From: Sclerurus mexicanus
Taxonomy: Eukaryota; Chordata; Aves; Passeriformes; Furnariidae
Length of the DNA: 64,000 nt
Assembly: GCA_013396755.1 (NCBI GenBank)
Contig: VWZF01005181.1
Coordinates: 496,001 to 560,000 of the forward strand
Direction of reading: 5' to 3'
Shown in pieces: positions 39,316 to 52,946 of this stretch. The number at the start of each line of letters is the position of its first letter. The stretch's first letter is position 1. The translations under genes and the position numbers were made by a program. The notes beneath the pieces were generated by a model. The model was not told the origin of the DNA and searched no databases. It saw only the letters and a list, made by a program, of their open reading frames with translations.

Positions 39316-42300
39316 GTATTAAATTAGGGTGATCATTGCCAGCCCCCATCAGCCTCCTGTCTTGCTGCAGCTTCACAGGGGATGAACTACAGACCGGACT
39401 CCGCTGTAAAGCCCTGGTTAAACAGGTATCTGAGTTTGGATAGGGCTTAAAGCAAAGTGGGCTAAATGACTTATTCAGTTGATGACACTTGGCAGTCCTG
39501 GTCACTAGCCTCTTGCTTTCTCGCTCTGACTTGCTGTTGTAGCTGATCTGTTGCAGGTGGAGTGGGAGTGTGTGTGTTAAGCCAAAACGTTTTTCAACTT
39601 TAAAAAAAAAATCTTTCACCTGTAAAGTACCCAAGCCAGAAAAATTTAAAAGACTAAGTTTGGGTTCAAGTTCTGAGTCACCTCCAGATTTTTATTCCTT
39701 CCTCCTGTTCCCCACCCCATGATATTTTTTCATCATGTCATTGAAAAAGATGGGAGCAAAAGGGGAAAAAAATAATGGCAAAAATGCTGGAATAGCCATA
39801 TTTTTGGTTTTGTCTCTTTCTTTAAACATTTGCAAAAGTTGACTTTTCTTAAAAAAGAGAGAAAAATTTAGGCTGTATACCTTGCATTTTTGTCTATGGT
39901 ATTTCATAGTGCTCATTGGTCAGATAAATGTTAGCATTTGGATAAATTGGGAATAAAAGAAGTGTGGTATGTTCTTCAAAGAATTAACATAAGGGCTGCA
40001 TTGTCAACCTTATATTGGAGAAAAGCTAGAGGGTGATCATTTTGTGTTTGGCACAGAAGATTAAGGGTTTCTGCCTGCATGCCACTAGGAGAAACGGATT
40101 GTTCGGCAAGTGGCAGTGGAGGAAAGGGAGTTTTGTGCTTGTGTCATAGAAGGAAGAGGATTACTGTGCAAATGATGCTCAAGAAAAAGGATTAGACCAT
40201 GTACAACACAGAGAAGAGAGGTCATTATACATTAATCGTGGAAGGAGCAGGGTGGTGTGACACAGTCTGGGAAGGATTCTTTGAAAGTCTGAGTGAAAAT
40301 TAAAAAGAGGAGAGGACTGTAATTGTGCAAGCATGACTGGAAGACAAGGCTTCTTATGGTCAAAAATAAGTAAATGAAGAAATGGCTGTATTCCTACATC
40401 AAGAAGTACTTGCTTATTCTACAACCAAGCACCTCCATTTTTCAGACAAAACAGAGCACTGTGCCACTCATTAGTTTAAAGGAATACACATACTTTGAGT
40501 AATAATTGAATGATGGTATCTCAGAGAGATACTTTGTGATCTTGACCTCAACTCCCCTTCAGACAAGGAGTTGAATCCCTCTTAGATTTTTTTATTCCTT
40601 ATCCCTTTAATGAAAAGTGCCTCACAAATCACCATGTATCCTTCTCAGAAAATAAGAATATTGTTCCCATAGTAAACCAAAGATGAGACTGAGTGCCACA
40701 TGCAAGCACTGCTGGTCTGCTGGGCACCCAGTGTTTTTCTTCTTAGTTAGGAATCCCAGGCTTCTAGCTCTAAGATAGACTGTTCTAGCAAAAGATTTTT
40801 GTTGTTGTTTCCTTAGGAAGAAAAAAAAGTAAAGTATTCTGCTTCATAAGAAAAATATGTATGAAACCAAAGTTTTTCATTTTCCTCGTGAACCCAGAAG
40901 TGTTTCAGACATTCTCTCTGTGAAAGTAGAGATTTACATTTCCACATTGCAGTTACCACCAAACCCTGACTTTGCCTGTGCTTTTCTAAGACACTGTAGG
41001 TAATGGAACATGTTTGGGGTGAGGGCTGTGGTGCACTGCACTGTTTTTGAATCATGAGAAAGGAGATGTAAAATGTGAATATAGGAATTATTTCTACCTT
41101 TATTATGCCAATTTCTGGTTCAAGACTTTCCAGTTATTTCGGGATTTGTTTGTTTTCACACTATGATCCTGACATCCAGTTACTCATAACATGTCACTCT
41201 CAAGAGCACTGCAACACTTTGTACCAGGAACTGCATTTCAGAGAAGGTGAAGCCAGGGTCAAACGCATTCCTGCTAATTGTACTGATTGCAGGAAAGTTA
41301 TTCTATGATTGAATTTGGTCTCTGAAGTTAAAGGGGGAAGCTGCTAATTGCTTTTAAGGAGGATCCAGAAAAATGACTGGAGGCTGGACAGTAACTCCCT
41401 GCCCAAGCGTACCAGGCGCATGCTCACCAAGCACACACCAGATAAGAGCTGCTAATCTTTTGGGGGAGTGTGGTATGTGAGGAGGATGTGCAGTGCAAAC
41501 TATGCGAGGGCTTGGAGGGGGATATACAACCAACCAGTGATGGAAAATGGGTTTCTGTATGTTCATACATGTTGCTACTCACTGTGTAGAAGAAATCTAC
41601 TACATTGATCTGATTTCTTCAAAGCCGCCACCAGTGCAGCAGCATGGCCGCTGGCTCTTTTCTGCAATGTTTTTACAATGCTCTGAACGTCCTCAGGCTC
41701 CACAAAGCCTACAACTGCTATTACCACGATTCCACCAGGCAGCATGTATGTTTCCTTCCTGATCTAGGTTTTTCTTAAAGGTTTTCCGCCTACCAAATCT
41801 GCAGTCTCTCTTTGAGTTGAAAAATTCATAGTTAGAATAAGGAGAGACACAAAGGTCTAGTTTGTGCAGAATATCACAGAGCAGTCCCTGGCTCATTGAT
41901 GTGCAGTGTCACAAGGACAACCAAACTGTGCTTCTCCACTATAATTTATGATTTGTTATATCAAGGTAAGCCTCTACTCATCATCCTGTTTTAATTATTT
42001 CCTTTTTTCCACTTTTCACAGAAATCCTAGCTCCTCAAACTTTTCCTACTCAGAAGTCCAAGTTCTGAAAACTATCTGGAATGGTGTCTCACTTTGGCTG
42101 AGTCATCCTGCACCTTATTGTTGAGAAGAGTGCAGCCCTGCAGACGAAGGGTAAGCCTGGGGTCTGGCACAGCTTGCCAGCTTCCTACATGAGGAAGTGT
42201 ATGGGGAAAATCTAAGGGGGTGTATTTGCTGAACTTTCTCAAGCTTGGGCTGAAATTCATGACAGAGGAAACTAGATAGAAATTTGCAACAACCTGAGAC

Positions 42301-44258
42301 TGGTTAGTTTGCAGAGCTCTTACCAGTGACTGTGTTAGGAGATGTTGAAAGCTGCAGTCTATTTTGTTTTAAGAAATACTCTATCCTTGCAGAGAAAACA
42401 CCAGAGGTTGTAAATAAGATTTCAGCTGAACAAAGGTTTGCTCTGAGTTCTTCAGGAGGGTGTAGCATAGCTGTCAGACCAACTTTTTGTATTAAGCTCC
42501 ATCTGTAGTTTTCCATTGCCTGGTGTATGTTTGCAGTGGGTGCAGACTCCCATTTGAGGCTTTTGGCTTTTGAGAGGCAGCACCTCTCAATGCTCAGGTA
42601 GACTGCTGCAAGTACACACCTTTCAATATGCCTTTGTTGAATGAGACCAAGAAGGAGGGGAGAAAACTGCCCTGACAATTTAAATTTGGGAGCTCTGGTT
42701 CACTGCTCAGTGAAGTCCATGGGAGACTTTGCATCGGCCTCAAAAGTCAAAAAACAGAGCATGAAGACCAACATGAGCAGACTAATTCTGTTTTATGCAA
42801 AGGAAAAGGTACAGTAACACCAGCTACGAATCAAAAGCTGAGTGATACACATCCAATTTGAAATGTACTTGTAACAGGCAAAGGTGACCTGAAAATGACT
42901 TAAATGAGAGTGGGCTCTTGAACTATTTCTTATAAGGGGTGTGCAAAATATCCAAAATGCCATTTGCAGCCATTCCCACATGCCAGGGCTCAGGCTTCAG
43001 CACACATCTCCCAGGAGGCAGGCAGTGACTGTGGAGAATGTTTTGCACTGAAATCAGAAGAAACTTCACCTCAAGTTTCTCTAGTTTGGAATGAGTCAAT
43101 GTTGACTTGAACCTGATATCTCTAAGGAAGCTGAACATGAACGTCGCAAATGAAAAATGTGATCGCCAACCACATGCAAACAGCATCAATGCTGCAATGC
43201 AAGCAGAGTGACAAACTATCTGAGGCAATCCTTCTGGTGCTACTGGGCACCCATGACCGGGGGGTGAGTGGCTGACACTGGCCCCAGGGGAACTGTGGTT
43301 TGAGGATGGGAATTATTTAGCTTATCATTAGCCCACCCTTTACCAACACTTCTTCCCTGGGTAAAAACAGCAAAGACAAGCAGGCATATGGCCACTTTTC
43401 TGTTGAGTAAATGCCTAACAAGGTGTGTTTGCTTGCAAAGAAATGGACCGTGGCCCAATTAAAGGTGATCTGGTGGCACAGAGATTTTCCATGATTCTGC
43501 TCTTTGCATAGGCTGGTATTTTGCAACCTAAGGTTTCAATTCAGACCCACTGTTCAGTAATATATTTGAAAGCAAGGCAGAGGGAAATCCTTTACTCGTT
43601 AACTCACCTGTATTGCGAGAGTTTCTGTTTTCTCTGTTGAAGATTATGAAATTGCTAACCCAAACAGCTCACTGCCCTTCATTTAGGGATTTGTGACTTC
43701 ATCAGCACAAGAAGAACAAACACAGAGTGCTGAACTGGAGCTTGGCAAGTTCAAAGCCTCCCAGTATGAGATGAAAAAGCAAGGGAACACTCACAGCAGT
43801 GACAGTATTTGAGTCTTTTAACAAACGAAGAGACCTACAAGCTAGTGATAAAGGCTTGGGAATCAGCTGGCCAAGCCCATCCCTGGTGTAAACCTGGTAT
43901 TCTTCCAATTCAAACAATGGAAAAGGGGCAAACAAGAAAAATCCTTGGTAGCAAATGTGATTAGATGAAGCTAACAGTAAAGACCTTGTTATAACTGCAG
44001 TTCATCTTGCAATTAGTTTCTTAACAGCCTTGCCATTCAGACGGCCTCTTCCCTGGCACAGTGCCATACCGACCAAATAAATCAGCTTTACATAGACGAC
44101 TGTCAGACAGAACTGCAGCTCCAGCACTCCTAAGCTAAGCTAGAGGGCTCAGTTGAAAGGCAGAAGGAAGAGAGGCCTGAATAGGTTGCAGAAAACAGAT
44201 CAATGAGGAAAGGAGAATGTAGCCAAACAACACTGGGTTAATACTTGGAGGGATCCAA

Positions 44259-44283
44259 GAGCCCCTACGGAATAGTAGGGCTC
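44259..44283. repeat. Imperfect hairpin
   Basis: GAGCCCCTAC and GTAGGGCTC are complementary with one bulged base, separated by a 6-base loop. It sits at the left edge of an enhancer-like patch. It is too short to be a microRNA precursor. Confidence 0.6.
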
Positions 44284-44329
44284 GCAAAAGCAGTTTTTAA
44301 GCAAAGGCCCTCATATCTCTGGCCCTGTC

Positions 44330-44560
44330 GTTGAGATGAAATGCTATCATTTGGAATAATGGTGAAGTGGAATGCATATTTAATTAGAGAAATCAATGAA
44401 CCCAAATGACTGGGAGGGGGCAAATCATTAAGATCCAGCTCCTGTGTCCCTACTCAGCAATATTTCAGACTGCCAGCATTGCAAGTGGATCTGATGCATG
44501 GTACATCACCAGCAAAGCAGAGTGGACTTGCATGGCTGCTGCTTTATACATGGAAGTGAT
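44330..44560. promoter_or_regulatory. Candidate noncoding enhancer-like element A
   Basis: This stop-dense, repeat-free patch contains ATGCATAT followed by TAATTA at 44,381-44,386, then further balanced-composition sequence with CAGC and CATGGC words. TAATTA is the core of many homeodomain sites. The call rests on motif content and texture only, so it is an inference. Confidence 0.25.
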
Positions 44561-45629
44561 GTGAGGGAATGGGGAACAGGTTGTTCTGCTTATGCGAAAG
44601 CAGCCATTTTCAGAAATGAAAGCAATCATTAGGAAGCAAAGTGATCAATCCACGGTGAGACAAACCCAAAACTGGCAGATTCTAGGGTTAGTCACAAATG
44701 GACACAGTCACACCACACAGGGCATTGGGCAGGATAATTTTTTTTTTTTTCACAGCAGTGTTGCTCTTGAAAGCTGATTGAAAATTATTTCACAGAATCC
44801 TCTTTACCCGTAAACATTATTTTGTCAAAAAAATTTACCAGTGCATATGTCAGTTACAGGGAAAAAAATTACACCAGAGATATTTCTGAAATGTTTTGGG
44901 TTTTATTTCAGTATTGTCATCTCAGTGTTTATTTTCTTTCATAGTACTTTAGATAGTGTAGAGCAGAAAATTGAAAGTAAAACTTAGCACATGACTTCTG
45001 ACTGAGTACCAATATTTCATTATACTGGGTATTTTTACTTCATTTTCATTTGGTTTTATTATATGCTGAAATTTAAAAAAAAAAAAATCTGAACAACTGT
45101 GTTACCTCGTGCTCAGAAAACTAAAGGAAAGTGTCCCCCTGACTTCATACAAGCAGATTTAAAATGGAGCCCAGATTTTTTTAGGGGCTTACAGATAATG
45201 AAGCAAAATTGACATTTTCTGTAACATATGCAAGAAAAAGCCATGAAGTTTTACAGTAAGTAACCCTGTAAATCTATTTGATTTTGTGTTTGGGAGGGGA
45301 GAAGAGATGAAAATTAACCAATAAAATGCTTCACAAAAATAGCATGCTGATTTGAATCAAGAAAAAAAATTATTTCAATTCCTTGGGAAAGCTTGGCTAT
45401 GTAACATGCCTTATAGCTTCCCTAGAACACTGTGGAAAGGAAGGAATTTTCTTGCAACAACATTTCGGGATTAACTGAGCTATTTTGCCCAAGGCATGAT
45501 TTAAGGTACTTTCTTATTTAACACAATTCTTGTCAGTTTTTGCATGAGAAACCCTACTCTGCAAGTATTTCTAGTGTAATACCACTGAAGTCGGTGAGCT
45601 TATACCAAGGATGAATTTGCCCTCATGCT

Positions 45630-45990
45630 GTTTTCTTCACTTTATTTATTTGACTTGGAAAACAGAATTACCCTAAATTAGTTATTTATCAGATCTGAAA
45701 AATTGGCACCCCTTTGGAAAAGCATTAAAAGCCAATTACAAGAGTTCCCGCTCAAGTTGATACCTGTCACTCCAAAGCAGTGCAACACTCGTGATTGCTT
45801 CAATTGATACTTCTAGATGAAATGATCTGGCCTGCTGCAAGCCAGCTGAATTAAAAATAAAAAGTAACATTTGCATATTAATAACTAATTTCTCCACTTG
45901 AGTCCATGCAGTGGAATTACCACTGATTCACAATCCAGATCCTGAAGTAATTCTGGTAATACAAAGACTTTGTACCCAGCCTTTGGCTTC
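45630..45990. promoter_or_regulatory. Candidate noncoding enhancer-like element B with octamer
   Basis: The patch contains a perfect octamer ATTTGCAT at 45,869-45,876. It runs into TATTAATAACTAATTT and is preceded by CCAATTAC and TCAATTGATAC words. No open frame of 60 codons crosses it. An octamer beside homeodomain-like cores is the arrangement seen in many neural and pluripotency enhancers. Whether this one is conserved or active is unknown. Confidence 0.3.
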
Positions 45991-47049
45991 TGTGGAAATG
46001 ATTTGTGGCTTTCTGAAGGCACAACACTCAGCCTTTCTCAGAGCAATTTTTGTTTCTTTATCAAAGGAAAGGATTCATTATTTTTAGCAAGTGAAAGAGA
46101 AAATGTATTGTTCTGCAAGTAAATCTAAAGACTTACAAAGATGTTTCAGTATTGCTAAGATGCTCTAAAACTCCTCTGTCATCAGATCTATAGATGGTTT
46201 AGGATATGTTTAATTTACTGGAAGATGTACCTACCCTTTAAAATTGAGCCAGTGTTCCATGTAACACCGATAATTTTCAAATTATAGCTGATAAAAATAT
46301 CGTTGTAAATTATTTTAAATACTTGGCTGTATGTTCTTACTTTTAATTATAAATTCACACATTTTGACATGTTCCAACCAGCAGTACTGAAACCAAATCC
46401 ACAGTGTGTTGGAACTCTTCACAGCAGTCCTGACCCAGAATCCATTAAGCCTCTTGTATGGAGTTGTTGTGGTGTTTTTGGTGAGGGTTTTTTTTTCTGT
46501 ATGTGTGTACCTAGAAGGCAAAGATACTCATCACAAGAGCCAACCACACAGACTGCGATTTCAATCTTATTTGCAACAGGAAAAGTCACTAAGGACAGGG
46601 GAGTTACTCTGTATTTACACTCATTAGTGTAACAAACATAAAGTGTGAATTAGTGCCAGTTAGGACAATGTTTTTTCACTAACAACATGGTGGAAGTTTT
46701 TCATTCGCAGTAAAAAAATTCTACTCTTTTTCATGCACCTTCAGTCAAGTGAATATTAAATTTTGAGCACAATTCCCATTTTCTATGGAAAAATGGAATT
46801 TCATAGTGTTTCAAAGCATGAAAGCTATTTTCTTTAAGAAAACTGTTCTCATGGAAATTTTCTGACCTGCTTCATCCCAAACCCATAATTCATACAAATA
46901 AAACACTGCTCAGGAGATGTTTGTAAAAGAGCAAACCAATGAGCACACACATATTCACCCCCATGTGGTTACACTTGAGGTTCTTGGTGTAGAAAACTGT
47001 CCCATCTGATCTGGTATGAGAACTGTGAGAGTAATTAGCACATAGATTA

Positions 47050-47067
47050 AAAATAAATAAATAAATA
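47050..47067. repeat. (AAAT)n short microsatellite
   Basis: Four AAAT/AATA units lie in AT-rich DNA. A similar array lies at 59,183-59,202. Confidence 0.85.
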
Positions 47068-48638
47068 CATAATTTCCAATTAAATAGAACAGTACTATTT
47101 TTACTCTTAAAGAAACATTCTTAACCATCCTTTCCTTACCCTCTCTGTTGTGGAGTCTGGTTTCCTTTTAAATGGAAAATGAAAATTTGGAACTGCATGC
47201 TGTAACTATGCATGAAGTTTGTACTGAATTCTGTAGGTCTGAAACTACACAGTGAATAAGCTGACTGAATGAGAAAAATCTGAATCTGGGGAAGACTCAG
47301 AAGCCTTGGCTGAGGATCAGGTTCACCCTGTGACTGAGGATAAGTCACCATGGGCAGACCTTCACAGGTACCTGGCTCCAAAAAAAGCAGTATTTTGAAG
47401 ATCTCAGCCACAGTATCTCTGTATTAATTCTATAATTACATCATTGGATAAATAGATGAAGTACCAGATAAATTAAGGTATCTACATCAATCTAAAGAGC
47501 AAGGACCCAGACTGATGCAGTACTTACTTTACTGGAAGCAGTGCAGGCAACACTTGACAGTATTTCCATGTAGAAATGTGACCTGTCTTTCCCCAAAACA
47601 TAGGATTTCCTTCAGAATGTTAAACTCTCTTATTTTCCCATGCCATGTGCCATTTATGTCTATTTTCTAGATGCAAGGACCAACACCACACAGCACTGGA
47701 TCCTTCTCTCCTCCATAGCCTTGCTTTGCGTGCTGCCAAGGACAGAGGCCGGGCAGTGTTCCCAAGGAAGGGCTGCTGTCTATCAGGCGATGGATGGGCT
47801 CTAAACCTGCTCTGCCTCCACATGTTCCTGGAAATGGCCAGAGCTGCTGGATTCCAGTCACTGATCCCCTGCCTTTCCTCTGTCCCCCTCTTTCTCCCTC
47901 TTCCACTCTGGCATTGCCTGAGGGCAATGGTCTGGCTGAAAACACTGCCTGGCTGGGACAGACTTTGATGGGAGCTCCAATTGCTGGGGGAAGAGGTGAT
48001 GCAGTGAGGGGTGCATGCTGGCTTGGGTTTCCAGTGCCAGCTTTCTGTGAATTAAACTCATTAAAAAATGAGTAAAATAAAGCAGCTTTAGCTGCTGTCA
48101 GAGCCATTCCATAGTAGCCGAGTCCATCTGCTTTTTCTCACCTCCAAAGTAAATCAATATGGCTTTAAATTATTTCCCCAATGCCTGGATTTCTTGCCTT
48201 GTACTGATGTTAGCCCAGACACGCAATTGCCTGGTCATTCCTGCCTTGCCTTTTCACTGTCTCTCCCCTGGCTTCTTATTTTTGCCTTCTCTTAAAAATA
48301 GATGCAAAATACTCAGCGGAGTAGTTTGGTTTTGCTCATGTGTCATTTTCTCACACAGGCATTTGCCATCCCTTGCAGCCACACCACCACAGTGCCTTAA
48401 TACCTGCATGCCTGGCTCTACCTACATCCCTCTCCCCCTATGCTCATACACTGCCTGGCTGATCGCTGCCTAAGCAACATCTGCTTATCAGGAGTTTTTC
48501 TTCTGATGGGCTGGTTACTGAGGGAGAGCTCATGTTTTCATGCAACTCTGTGTGTCAAAGATATTCATGTTTAAATTTTTTTTTAATTAAATAATCTTTT
48601 GAGTTATGGATTTTTTTTCTCCTCCACAAAGCTTCACA

Positions 48639-48640
<2 letters not shown>

Positions 48641-48673
<33 letters not shown>

Positions 48674-48675
48674 AC
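48641..48675. repeat. (CA)n microsatellite
   Basis: Fourteen perfect CA units run from 48,641 to 48,668, then one TA interruption, then CACAC. This is the longest dinucleotide array in the window and a likely length-polymorphic marker. Alternating purine-pyrimidine runs of this length can adopt Z-DNA. Confidence 0.97.
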
Positions 48676-50029
48676 GCTCATTTGGGGCAGGCAAATTTGA
48701 GAGTAAACCTATAATTAATGCTAAAAATAAAAGACCTCCATGTGGATTAAACCCATGCTTTGGGGTTGCCCCACTTTTCTAGATCCTGCTTAATCTTGGA
48801 TTTGGGTTGTTCAGAACATGAGGTATCACTGATGATATAAAAAACCCTCAGAAATGCTTATGCATCATCTGGGCATATTGACGTACAAGTGACCTGCTCA
48901 GAGAAACCTGCAGTCCATCAGTACAGCCGGCTGATGCAGGAGTCCCCCCAGTCCCCTTATCACTTCAGTGGTGCACGTAAACACTTTAGCTGCTTATTTC
49001 AGGCAGAACCCTCAGCTTGCAAATCCAAACTGCTTTTGCCAGCATTGTTCCCTTTTTTTGTATTTATTTATCTTTATTGTGTATTGCTCTCTCACAAATT
49101 TTGCATTTTGAGGTGTTTTTATATGGCCGGTCACCCACTTGAAGTATGTAGGAGATCATTATTGGCTTCTGATTAGCACAGCACATTTGAGTGGCATGCT
49201 GGAGGCAAAAATTTTAAGTGTATCAAAATGCAAATATGCCCCCACTGACCTCTGGAAAAATGTGTTACATTACAAAGTACTTTTAAAGAAAGTCAGAAAG
49301 GAAGATGAGAGAGAGTATGAGTTTGCAGAGGTTTGCGATACGAATAATTGTTACTTAGAAGCTTGAATTCTGTGTAGCGCAGACAGCTCTTTTTCTTTGA
49401 AGAGGGATTGGAGGGACCAGATGATGATACTTCTGCCCACTTTGTGTCTCACTCCATTTCTTTTTCTAGAACCATCAAAGTGAATGGGGTTGGTTGTGGT
49501 GCACGTTTTTTCAATCTGCAAAGACTCAAATATGTAGTCTAATATATGGCAATGACCCAGAACAAGAGACACAGAAATAATTCATGACCCTTCTTTCAGC
49601 GTGAAAGACTCCTTCTATAACCTCAGATTAATGACTCTGCATTTAAGAAGTAAATGATTTTCACCAAGAAAAGTGAGAGGCAGCCAAATTTGCCTGGAGA
49701 AAATAAGGGAAGTGACATCCCTGCAGTGAGATATTCCAGAGAGCTGCACTGGGGAAAAAGATGCAACATTACCTAAGTTATTTGAGCTGGTTGCTCTTTT
49801 ACCCTCACTAGTAATAGCAGATACACTCTTTCACAGTTGCTTCTGACTACGCGCAGTAACATGTATTTCTATTCTTTAGGCCTTATGAGTATCTAATGTG
49901 ATAAACACAACAGACCAGCAAGAGCAAAGGAAACTGCCAGAGCTGTGATGATTACTAGCACATAAAAAGCTCATTGAAGAAGCAGCAGCATATGACCACT
50001 CCCAGTCTCCCAATGGTTGTTTGCCATTG

Positions 50030-50420
50030 CTTAGCTAGTTTCTGTGTCTGGCTATTGCTTCATTGCACCTGGTCATAAATGAAGGCTTTCTAATGCTAAT
50101 GACCATGGTGCCCACCCTAACCGTGCATTTGAAATATTAATAAAAATAATTTATGTCATGTGACTGCTTTTTAACTAGCTGCTTTCAGGACTCTAGATCA
50201 GTATTATAAAAGACGTGCATTTATAAATTATTAGTCTTGAGCACATAAGCACTACATACTATGGGGAGCACTTTTGTAGCACTTTAAATTAATTTATTGT
50301 TATTCATTCCAGCTGTCTGTGATGTAAACCTTTGGCTATAAATTTGTACCATCATCCAACATACCATTAAACTAAAGTGGTGCCCGTGCTGGAGCATATA
50401 ATAAAACATATGAATAAGAT
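50030..50420. promoter_or_regulatory. Candidate noncoding enhancer-like element C
   Basis: AT-rich, repeat-free DNA with AATATTAATAAAAATAATTT near 50,133, GTCATGTGAC near 50,155 and TTAAATTAATTTATTG near 50,284. These are typical homeodomain, FOX/HOX and E-box-like words packed within 400 bp. There is no coding signal on either strand. The function is inferred from composition only. Confidence 0.28.
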
Positions 50421-52946
50421 TTCTGTGGGGACACTTTTTTTAAACTCTCTTCTCAGTTAATGACACAAGAAAAGTGAGATAACAGTTACCCTGTAACTAT
50501 GCATTCATTAAAATATGTCTGGTGCAGGGGAGACTTTTAAATTTGCACTTCTATTGAATACAGACTCAATGTTTTTCTTTACCAGATTGTTTCAATTCAC
50601 ATCCTATCTTAAGCAAAAGGCTTTGTCTGAAGCCATCATGAAGTCACTAGCTGAGACTGCCAGAGGATTTTTGTTGGACCTGAACTTTTCAGTAGTGGAA
50701 ATAGCTCCTGACCGCTGAATCACAGCAGTACAAGAGCAGAGGAGTTTTACTGTCTTATCTCCTCTGCAGACAAACATTCTTTCTCCTGCATATCACCATA
50801 AGGGTAACAAACCTTATCAGCATGATTAACACCATAATGTCTTGATCCACTTAACGGTACAGATATATATTGTACCAGCCCATTGGGATACAATTTCCTA
50901 AAATTTAAAGCAAGTTTTGATCATGCAGTGCTCTTCCAAGCAGAATTAGAAACACCCATCACTGTGCTTTTGCCTTAGAGGTCTCATCTTGCTCATGTGC
51001 TTGTTAATACTTTTTGTCACTTTTGTGACAGAGGACTTCTATCAAGCCTGTTTGAAGGCAGTCCTGCCCATCTCAGCCTTCCACTCATACCAGTAAGAGT
51101 TTCATGGCTAGTTTCTCAGATTTAGGCTCCTGATATAATATATAGCTATATGAAAACACAGACAAAAATTTGAACATCAGATTCTTGGCTGATGTAATAT
51201 AGCACAACCTCCTTAATTTCTACCAGCTGCTCATATACACCATGTTTGTCAGGTCTAAAACTTTCTGAGTTATTCACCCAGTATCAGGGCTTCTGGAAAA
51301 TTGAGAGCAGAAAAGGGTACTACTGAAGAATAAATTCTATATTATATCTAATCTCACAAATGAAAAGATTTCCATGATGGAATAAAGTTTTCTTTTATTT
51401 CTAAATCTATCTGAAATATCAAGGTTTGGGAGTCTCAGGCTTTGATTTGGGACCATCTGTAAACAATCAAGAAGCAAGATGTCTGAACTACTTAGGAATA
51501 TGTATACACCAGTAACTACCTTTTATATGCAAAAATCAGCATTTGAAAATAGGAAGAGTATATACCAAGCTACTATCTTGCCAGAGAATTTTTTTTGTTG
51601 CAATATCTGGTTTCATTGTCCAAAATTAGTGGAACATATTTCATAGAAGGCTCTAGCACACCCCAGAACTAAATTATGCTCCAGATAATTGTACTACACT
51701 GGTGCCCTTACAAAAAGATTGGTATTTCTTGGATGAAATTTAGACCAAAATTCTAAATAACATATGGACAATCTTTTTGAATTTGATTTGCTCGCCGCAG
51801 CAAGACCCTCACCTGAAAACCTGCAGTGGGATGGAGTATACAGAAATAACCTGAGCTTTAGTTACACATTTGGGAAAGTAGGTGAGGGATTAGATTTACC
51901 TGTTCTTGTTACCCTTACCTCTCTGAAGAAAACATAAAAGAATATAAATTTGCACTTTTATATCACTTCCATTGAAAAGAAAACACAGTTACATCAATCT
52001 TTTGCCTGATTACACAACATCTTTTGGCTTTTGCCTAGATATAGGGTCTTCACTCATCAACTAGCAACCAAGCAGTTAATAATAAGCTTCCCTGGCGCAG
52101 GAGGGTAGGACAAGAGTTATAAACCAGGTGCCTGCAAGGCCAAAGGATGCTCATTCCTGAGCTGGAGGGTGGGCTTTAGCTGTTCTCTCAGCTGTGAGTC
52201 TGAAGACCTCAGTGCTTACAGCAGTCAGGGTGGTTCTGGGCTCTCCCTTCCTGCAAAGTTTCTCTACTGATATTGAATTTCCTTTAAGTAAGAAGGTGCC
52301 CTGCTACTTCCAACTTTAAGGTTAATCTTCGCTAGCAGTTTTTACATTCTGTCTGAGGGTACATGCAGACCAGCTCCTGGTTTATGCTGATTTAGAGCCA
52401 TTTTGCTGAGACAAAATGTTATTTACGTGATCAAAATTTTCTTTTTAACTTCTTAAAAAAGAAGAAAACTTGGTTGTGTGAAAAAGGTATATAGAGCTTC
52501 CCTTTTTACTAATTGATTTATCACTGTCATTTGATGTGCTTTAACTTAAGAAGAGCTTCCCATCTTGTAGCACACCACTTATAATTACTCTGTAATGTAG
52601 AGGGTCTCAAAAGAAGGGATTGAGTTGGTTTAAGTTACAGTAGCTAACACAATATTATTCATCTCCCAGCAGCTAATTAATCTGTTCAGCTATCTGTACC
52701 TTTCTTTCCTTACTGATTACATAGAAAGAAGGTGTGGTTTTTCCTTCTTTGTTCAACTGTAATCTTTTAGGAATTGGGTGTATTGACTTCATTCTAACTA
52801 AAGTTTTGTTCAAGTCCTCTAAAGGTTCCTCATGGAGGAGAAGGGACTTTTATCTTCCATGTTTCTGCTGTCAATGAAGATATCCACTGTATGCAGTTTT
52901 TCATCTTCCCTTTTTTGACAGGACCAAGCTCTTTAGTCTATTACAG
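50421..52946. other. Noncoding, stop-dense; no gene seen
   Basis: Between 49,573 and 52,900 only one open frame reaches 60 codons (50,515-50,718, plus; ATG start, no motif). The DNA is AT-rich and free of recognised repeats. A 6-bp-arm hairpin TGTCAC-TTTT-GTGACA lies at 51,015-51,030. Confidence 0.65.

Larger units (their letters stand above)
37583..44258. other. Noncoding; no supported gene
   Basis: Contains the 39.3-kb palindrome and the doubtful open frame at 38.8 kb. Minus-strand open frames of 146 codons (39,194-39,634) and 124 codons (42,304-42,678) lack motifs; the first reads through a poly-A/T tract near 39,601, as chance frames do. Confidence 0.65.
45991..50029. other. Noncoding with a GC-rich patch at 47.64-48.06 kb
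   Basis: The GC-rich patch carries overlapping open frames on both strands (107 and 93 codons plus, 146 codons minus), which is the signature of composition rather than coding. It begins after an acceptor-like TTTTCTAG near 47,670. The CA microsatellite and AAAT array also lie here. Confidence 0.65.

Noticed and set aside
39194..39634. 146-codon minus-strand open frame
   Set aside because: No domain, no coding-like codon pattern; it runs through an A/T homopolymer. Expected by chance in 64 kb.
41300..41312. TTCTATGATTG, like a CR1 tail
   Set aside because: No CR1 sequence upstream.
42304..42678. 124-codon minus-strand open frame
   Set aside because: AT-rich codon use, no motif, no splice context.
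47667..48107. 146-codon minus-strand open frame in a GC-rich patch
   Set aside because: Both strands are open in several frames here, which reflects few AT-rich stops rather than coding. No motif seen.
51015..51030. GTCACTTTTGTGAC resembling the complement of miR-153
   Set aside because: It is a self-complementary short hairpin; the remainder of the precursor and the opposite arm are missing.
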